DNA of 64,000 bases. It comes from Comamonas sp. GB3 AK4-5. Its GTDB lineage: Bacteria > Pseudomonadota > Gammaproteobacteria > Burkholderiales > Burkholderiaceae_C. The position numbers and the translations under genes are program-made. The notes below the pieces were generated by a model that had not been told where the DNA came from, made no database searches, and saw nothing but the letters and a program-made list of their open reading frames with translations. The stretch is taken from NCBI RefSeq assembly GCF_041320665.1, contig NZ_CP166730.1:2914001-2978000 (forward strand), given 5' to 3'. Below, in pieces: positions 60,985 to 64,000 of the stretch. Numbering within the stretch: the first letter of the stretch is position 1; every line of letters starts with the position of its first letter.

Positions 60985-62729
60985 TGCTGCAGTGGCTGAA
61001 TTCTCTGATGCCGCACCTGATGCTGGCGCCCATTTTGCTGCCCATGTTCACCGCAGCGCTGATGCTGCTGCTGCGCGAGGAGTTCCTGCGCACCAAGGTG
61101 GCATTGAACATCGCCTCCACCGCCCTGGGGCTGGTGGCATCCATGGCCTTGCTGGGCTGGACCGACGACCACAACAGCGCCAGCAGCATGGGGGTGTACC
61201 TCGCCGCCAACTGGCAGGCGCCCTTCGGCATTGTGCTGGCCCTGGATCGGCTGTCCGCCATGATGCTGGTGCTGACCTATACCGTGGCCCTGGCAGCGTG
61301 CCTGTTCGCCATGGCACGCTGGCACAAGGCCGGGGTGCACTTTCACCCCCTGTTCCAGTTCCAGCTGATGGGCCTGTCGGGCGCCTTTCTGACGGCCGAC
61401 CTGTTCAATCTGTTCGTGTTCTTCGAGATCATGCTGGCCGCCTCCTACGGACTGCTGCTGCATGGCTCGGGCCGGCTGCGCGTGCAGTCGGGCCTGCACT
61501 ACATTGCCGTCAACCTGGCAGCCTCCTCGCTGTTCCTGGTGGGTGTGTCCATGCTCTACGGCATCACCGGCACGCTGAACATGGCCGACCTGGCCCAGGC
61601 CATCCCCCAGGTCCACCCCGCCGACCGGGGACTGCTGCACACCGCAGCCGCCATTTTGGCCGTGGCCTTTTTGATCAAGGCAGCGGTCTGGCCGCTGAAC
61701 TTCTGGCTGGTGCCTGCCTATAGTGCGGCCTCCGCCCCGGTGGGTGCGCTGTTTGCGCTGATGACCAAGGTGGGCGTCTACACCTTGCTGCGCCTGTGGA
61801 CGCTGTTGTTCTCCAGCGAGGCCGGAGACTCCGCCCTCTTTGGCGGCCAGTGGCTCACCATTGCCGGCATGCTGACCATGGCCTATGGTGCCTTTGGCAT
61901 GCTCAGCTCCCAGCGCCTGACCTATCTGGCCGGCTACGCCGCCATCCTGTCCTCGGGCACGCTGCTGGCCGCCACCGGCTTTGGCCAGAATATGCTCACC
62001 GCAGGCCTGCTGTATTACCTGCCCAGCTCCACGCTGGCCGTGGCCATGCTCTTTATGCTGGCCGACATCATGGACCGCTGGCGCAACGCGGGGGCCAGCC
62101 GCGTGGACATCGACGACGAGGATGCCCCCTTCCTCAATCCAGAGCTGGTGCCGACCGAATCCATGAACCTGGACGAGCATGAAGAGGTGCTGATCGGCCG
62201 CGTCATTCCCGCGGCGGCCGCCTTCCTGGGCATTGCCTTCATCCTGTGCACGCTGGTGGTGACCGGCCTGCCGCCGCTGTCCGGTTTCATCGGCAAATTC
62301 GCCATGCTGACCACCCTGGTCAACCCCGTGGGCCTGGGCCAGTCGGCCGGCTACCAGGCCGGCACGCTGGGCTGGGTGCTGGTGGCCCTGCTGATTACCA
62401 CCGGCCTGTGCGCTCTGGTGGCGCTGACACGCGCCGGCATCCGCCATTTCTGGGCCACCCACGGCCGCGCCACCCCCGAGCTGCGGATTGTGGAAGGCCT
62501 GCCGATTGCGGCCCTGATGGCCTTGTGCGTGGTGCTCACCCTGCAGGCCCACACCGTGATGGAGTTCACCCAGAACGCGGCCAATGCCCTGCACTCGCCC
62601 TCCACCTACATCCGCGCCGTGATGCAGCAGCGCCCCGTGCCCAATCCCGTGCCTGCTGCTGCCGCACCCGCTGTCCCCGCATTTACGCCTTCCGCCATCG
62701 TGGTGCCCACCGCAGAGGCCGCCCCATGA
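60984..62729 (+). CDS. mrpD: Mrp antiporter subunit D
   Basis: This 581-residue NuoN/L-like subunit has proton-channel helices including FNLFVFFEIMLAASYGLLLH (with Glu), LIKAAVWPLNFWLVPAYSAA and VGALFALMTKVGVYTLLRLW. It is longer than the typical 490-520 residues because of a hydrophilic loop in the middle (DIDDEDAPFLNPELVPTESM) and an Ala/Pro-rich C-terminus. It overlaps E by four bases. Confidence 0.94.
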   Translation: MLQWLNSLMPHLMLAPILLPMFTAALMLLLREEFLRTKVALNIASTALGLVASMALLGWTDDHNSASSMGVYLAANWQAPFGIVLALDRLSAMMLVLTYTVALAACLFAMARWHKAGVHFHPLFQFQLMGLSGAFLTADLFNLFVFFEIMLAASYGLLLHGSGRLRVQSGLHYIAVNLAASSLFLVGVSMLYGITGTLNMADLAQAIPQVHPADRGLLHTAAAILAVAFLIKAAVWPLNFWLVPAYSAASAPVGALFALMTKVGVYTLLRLWTLLFSSEAGDSALFGGQWLTIAGMLTMAYGAFGMLSSQRLTYLAGYAAILSSGTLLAATGFGQNMLTAGLLYYLPSSTLAVAMLFMLADIMDRWRNAGASRVDIDDEDAPFLNPELVPTESMNLDEHEEVLIGRVIPAAAAFLGIAFILCTLVVTGLPPLSGFIGKFAMLTTLVNPVGLGQSAGYQAGTLGWVLVALLITTGLCALVALTRAGIRHFWATHGRATPELRIVEGLPIAALMALCVVLTLQAHTVMEFTQNAANALHSPSTYIRAVMQQRPVPNPVPAAAAPAVPAFTPSAIVVPTAEAAP

Positions 62730-63214
62730 AGCACATTCTTCCCGCACCGCTGCTGTCGGTGATTTTGTTCGTGGTCTGGCTGCTGCTCAACCGCTCGTTC
62801 AGCGCAGGCCATCTGGTGCTGGCCGCCGTGCTGGGCATTGCCATTCCGCTGCTCACGCGCGGACTGCGTCCGCTGCCCGTGCGCATACGCCACCCCTGGA
62901 CGGTGATCAAGCTGGCAAGCACCGTGGTCAAGGACACCACCATTTCCAATCTGGCGGTGCTGCGCCTGCTGCTGCGCCCCGCAAAACGCCAGCATCCTCC
63001 GGGCTTTGTGCATATTCCGCTGGATATGCGCGACCCCAATGCCCTGGCCGTGCTGGCCATGATCGTCTGCATCACCCCCGGCACAGCCTGGGCGGAGCTC
63101 TCGCGTGACCGCTCCATGCTGATGCTGCATGTGCTGGAGGTGGACGACGCCGCCAAGATCGCTGCCCATGTCAAGCGCTGCTACGAGCGCCCCCTGATGG
63201 AGATTTTCGAATGA
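62726..63214 (+). CDS. mrpE: Mrp antiporter subunit E
   Basis: This 162-residue protein has N-terminal helices (LLSVILFVVWLLLNRSFSAG, LVLAAVLGIAIPLLT) followed by the conserved cytoplasmic part (TISNLAVLRLLL, HIPLDMRDPNALAVLAMIVC, ITPGTAWAELS). The start overlaps the mrpD stop as ATGA and the end overlaps mrpF. It is required for assembly of the complex. Confidence 0.93.
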   Translation: MKHILPAPLLSVILFVVWLLLNRSFSAGHLVLAAVLGIAIPLLTRGLRPLPVRIRHPWTVIKLASTVVKDTTISNLAVLRLLLRPAKRQHPPGFVHIPLDMRDPNALAVLAMIVCITPGTAWAELSRDRSMLMLHVLEVDDAAKIAAHVKRCYERPLMEIFE

Positions 63215-63489
63215 GCCTGTGGCTGACCTATGCGCTCACCCTGGCGCTGTTTCTGCTGGCCGTGGCCATGGTCTGCTGCCTGCTGCGCCTGCTCAAAGGG
63301 CCCTCTGCGCAAGACCGCGTGCTGGCCCTGGACTGCATGTACATCAACGGCATGCTCTTGATGCTGGTGCTGGGCATTACCTATGGCTCCAGCGCCTACT
63401 TCGAGGCGGCCTTGCTGATTGCGCTGTTCGGCTGCGTCAGCTCCACCGCCATGGCCAAGTTCCTGCTGCGCGGCGAGGTGATCGAATGA
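63211..63489 (+). CDS. mrpF: Mrp antiporter subunit F
   Basis: This 92-residue three-helix subunit has LLKGPSAQDRVLALDCMYIN and EAALLIALFGCVSSTAMAKF, the typical F signature. It overlaps both neighbours by four bases. Confidence 0.93.
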   Translation: MSLWLTYALTLALFLLAVAMVCCLLRLLKGPSAQDRVLALDCMYINGMLLMLVLGITYGSSAYFEAALLIALFGCVSSTAMAKFLLRGEVIE

Positions 63490-63884
63490 GTGATGTCATG
63501 CTCCCACTGTGGGCCCAGGTGGCCATTGGCGTGCTGGCAGTCTGCGGCGCACTGGTTGCGCTGATGGGCTCGCTGGGGCTGCTGCAACTGAAGACGTATT
63601 ACGAGCGTGTGCATGCGCCCTCCATCGTGGCCACGCTGGGCTGCTGGCTGATCATGTGGGCCTCCATCATCTTCTTCTCGGTCTCCAACCATGGCTTTGC
63701 AGCCCACCCGCTGCTGATTGCGGTGTTCATCGCCGTGACCGTGCCCATCACCACCATTTTTCTGATGCGCGCTGCCCTGTTCCGCGACCGACGTGCCGGT
63801 CGCAACGTGCCGCCCAGTGTCAGCGGCCTGGTGCGCAACGAACCCCTGACCGAAGAAGAAGCCGCCAGCGCTATCAAAGACTGA
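63486..63884 (+). CDS. mrpG: Mrp antiporter subunit G
   Basis: This 132-residue protein is the last subunit. Three helices include ALVALMGSLGLLQLKTYYER (with the Lys-Thr/Tyr-Glu-Arg cluster) and PTIVATLG-like PSIVATLGCWLIMW. A cytoplasmic C-terminal tail of about 35 residues follows. It ends the operon; a palindromic hairpin begins inside its stop codon. Confidence 0.93.
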   Translation: MSDVMLPLWAQVAIGVLAVCGALVALMGSLGLLQLKTYYERVHAPSIVATLGCWLIMWASIIFFSVSNHGFAAHPLLIAVFIAVTVPITTIFLMRAALFRDRRAGRNVPPSVSGLVRNEPLTEEEAASAIKD

Positions 63885-63899
63885 GCGCATGATGCGCTC
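63883..63899 (+). terminator. Hairpin at the end of the mrp operon
   Basis: GAGCGCAT-G-ATGCGCTC is a perfect inverted repeat starting inside the mrpG stop codon. A T-run (TTTTT) follows about 20 bases later, so it is at best a weak terminator. The rest of the window (63900-64000) shows no gene. Confidence 0.45.
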
Positions 63900-64000
63900 T
63901 GCATCTGCGCCAAAGCACTTTTTCACCTGAAGTTCGCAGACCCGACACCCTCGGGCCCTCATTGCGCCAGTGCGGCTGCCATCCCACCGCGTGCCTGCGC

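Overview
The window is GC-rich chromosomal DNA, densely packed with genes, from a beta-proteobacterium. I infer the family Comamonadaceae (Comamonas/Delftia/Acidovorax type) from an orphan TctC-family binding protein, a second infA-like gene, a TadA-hydrolase fusion and a family of intergenic repeats. No rRNA, 16S fragment, CRISPR array, phage module or transposase is visible, so the genus is an inference.

Layout. 1-553 is the tail of a hybrid histidine kinase, then an RluA-like pseudouridine synthase. 1755-6888 is a complete branched-chain amino acid type ABC operon (livKHMGF) with a near-perfect sigma-54 promoter and a strong terminator. 7060-12755 holds an orphan RhuM/Fic protein, an SDR enzyme, a TctC-type binding protein, a secreted SurE and a small exported protein. 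12801-18707 runs leftward: a glycine-zipper membrane protein coupled to a triple-HTH protein and a sterol-desaturase-family enzyme, an LD-carboxypeptidase with a His-rich head, and TadA fused to a decayed hydrolase. 18801-24840 is a heavy-metal RND efflux set. 25669-26886 is gltS. 27105-29836 is a KptA/HAD/NADAR operon divergent from an NrtR-like Nudix regulator. 29907-40103 holds rlhA, a two-component system, a DUF3100 transporter/M20 amidohydrolase/LysR unit, an Old Yellow Enzyme and PhnA. 40232-52070 looks like a sulfur-acquisition region: metQNI, a VOC protein, a CysB-like regulator, an ABC importer with a c-type cytochrome and a frameshifted ATPase, and a divergent osmC-metY-dioxygenase operon. 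52133-52975 has two identical tRNA-Pro genes in inverted orientation. Then come infA, an HPP-CBS protein, psd, an SBF-type transporter and a full Mrp antiporter operon (57659-63884).

The most interesting items are the KptA-HAD-NADAR/NrtR locus, with two perfect inverted repeats in its shared promoter. It looks like an ADP-ribose/NAD-linked RNA repair or de-ADP-ribosylation module. Second is a dispersed 3'-end element (five good copies, all just downstream of a stop codon, all in the gene's orientation). Its variable hairpin keeps pairing through compensatory changes. Third is the sulfur island with its broken ATPase. All functional statements rest on sequence reading alone; no database search was run.
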